This document shows, in pieces, positions 32,539 through 33,159 of a stretch of 33,159 bases of DNA. Below the pieces are notes generated by a model. That model saw only the letters and a program-made list of their open reading frames with translations. It did not search any database and was not told the origin of the DNA. Both the position numbers and the translations under genes were made by a program. Numbering within the stretch: the first letter of the stretch is position 1; every line of letters begins with the position of its first letter. This stretch comes from an uncultured Eubacterium sp. (GTDB lineage Bacteria > Bacillota > Clostridia > Lachnospirales > Lachnospiraceae). Location: the NCBI GenBank assembly GCA_947642745.1, contig CANRTU010000050.1, positions 1 through 33,159 on the forward strand, given 5' to 3'.

Positions 32539-32814
32539 TTACCTATGATATTCTACATGTTCCTGCGATGGTATTCTAAAAGTAAATTGTGTTTTTCCAT
32601 CAAAATTTGAAACTGCAAAGTCTCCCATTGAAATAATATCCATACCAATTAATACATCAATTCCCTGGTTCCCAATCTCAGAATCCATTACGGGAAGATT
32701 TAGTATTGTTACTTCATTATTAAGAGTAAGATTAACCATATATTTATTCATGGTTCCCATACCGGATGGAGTTTGTACATTAATCATTCCGGTAGGCTTT
32801 GTAAATGATAACAA
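32539..32814 (-). pseudogene. retropepsin-like aspartic protease, 5'-truncated
   Basis: The 91 residues match the C-terminal two-thirds of small bacterial retropepsin-like proteins: PTGMINVQTPSG, then the second lobe motif VLIGMDIISMGDFAVSN and a conserved FRIPS ending. The N-terminal catalytic D-T-G segment that should precede PTGMINV is absent; the sequence instead begins at a TTG without a ribosome site, directly against the XRE remnant. The gene therefore lost its 5' end at about 32800. It is followed by a terminator. Confidence 0.68.
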
Positions 32815-33052
32815 AAAAATTAAATTTGAAATACTAAATGTATCAAATTTTGAAACATCTTCTTGCGATAATATAATTGAACAAATTAATGAGGATTATC
32901 AAGAGATTGTCGGTCAATCCGCATGGAAAAAGATACACGAAAATGGACATATAGACACTAGAACTATTGAAGCATTATGCAAGTACCTAAATTGTCAACC
33001 TGGCGATATTCTTGAATATATACCAGACGGAACACAAACGGAGCACGAATAG
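32805..33052 (+). pseudogene. XRE/Cro-type regulator, probably frameshifted at its N-terminus
   Basis: The C-terminal part (GQSAWKKIHENGHIDTRTIEALCKYLNCQPGDILEY) is the recognition helix and last helices of a small Cro/CI-type DNA-binding domain. The frame is open further upstream only through the opposite-strand protease, without a ribosome site. ATG 32805 (M-I-T-K-K) is a typical family start but is one frame off; one more A in an A7 run would connect it. The N-terminal region does not look like normal HTH helices, so truncation or rearrangement is also possible. Confidence 0.6.
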
Positions 33053-33063
33053 AACCACACCAA

Positions 33064-33099
33064 AACAAGCCTACACCTTTACACGGTGATAGGCTTGTT
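33064..33099. terminator. terminator after the XRE remnant
   Basis: AACAAGCCTA pairs with TAGGCTTGTT, and inside it CACC pairs with GGTG, with one bulged A. A CTTTTG tract follows on the plus strand. It ends the XRE transcript. Confidence 0.7.
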
Positions 33100-33159
33100 C
33101 TTTTGCGAGAGTATGAAAAAAATTCTGTAAAAACTGAATCGAAGTATTCTGAAAAGGTT

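Overview
The window looks like a chromosomal segment of a low-to-mid GC Firmicute, most likely a gut Lachnospiraceae/Clostridiales bacterium. The grounds are a class III fructose-1,6-bisphosphatase, an SbcCD pair, strong AGGAGG-type ribosome sites, a BceAB-like ABC pair and a Tn916-type Xis/Int pair. The genus is inference from gene content, not a database match.

Layout. (1) 1-5.1 kb is a sugar-acid-type catabolic locus. A Zn-dependent dehydrogenase and a complete TRAP transporter (DctP, DctQ, DctM) read leftward, opposite a GntR/FCD regulator. Three TGTATACA palindromes lie in the shared region and one overlaps the operon's -10 box, so the regulator probably represses both directions. (2) 5.1-7.4 kb holds a TetR regulator with an ABC ATPase and an ABC-2 permease in one leftward operon. 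(3) 7.7-13.4 kb holds sbcD and sbcC (Mre11/Rad50-like nuclease); this SbcC is unusually long and its Zn hook is off centre. (4) 13.5-15.4 kb is fbp (gluconeogenesis). (5) 15.4-18.3 kb is a leftward BceAB-like ATPase/permease pair whose promoter carries a 21-bp-period direct repeat typical of OmpR-type response regulators, although no two-component genes are adjacent.

(6) 18.4-29.6 kb is a decaying prophage or integrative element, all leftward: a tape measure protein (TMP) gene truncated at its 5' end, a small coiled-coil gene, an excisionase and a tyrosine integrase. The TMP gene is split by a 1398-nt group I intron (21890-23287). Its P1 helix, with the expected U.G at the splice site, its P7 helix and its terminal G can be read directly, and splicing restores the TMP frame exactly. 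The intron carries an EDxHD/Vsr-like homing endonuclease ORF with three zinc-knuckle repeats. The TMP also has two in-frame stops (TGA, TAG), and the integrase has a TAG at a conserved Gln codon just before the catalytic His and Tyr. The element is therefore probably immobile.

(7) 29.6-33.2 kb is strikingly AT-rich accessory DNA full of broken genes: a membrane-anchor/PH-like-domain gene split at an A9 run, a DUF262 gene fused to a LexA-type S24 autoprotease domain and broken by one frameshift, a zinc-ribbon pseudogene, a 5'-truncated retropepsin-like protease and an XRE-type regulator remnant. The DUF262-S24 fusion and the intron-split TMP are the two most interesting items.
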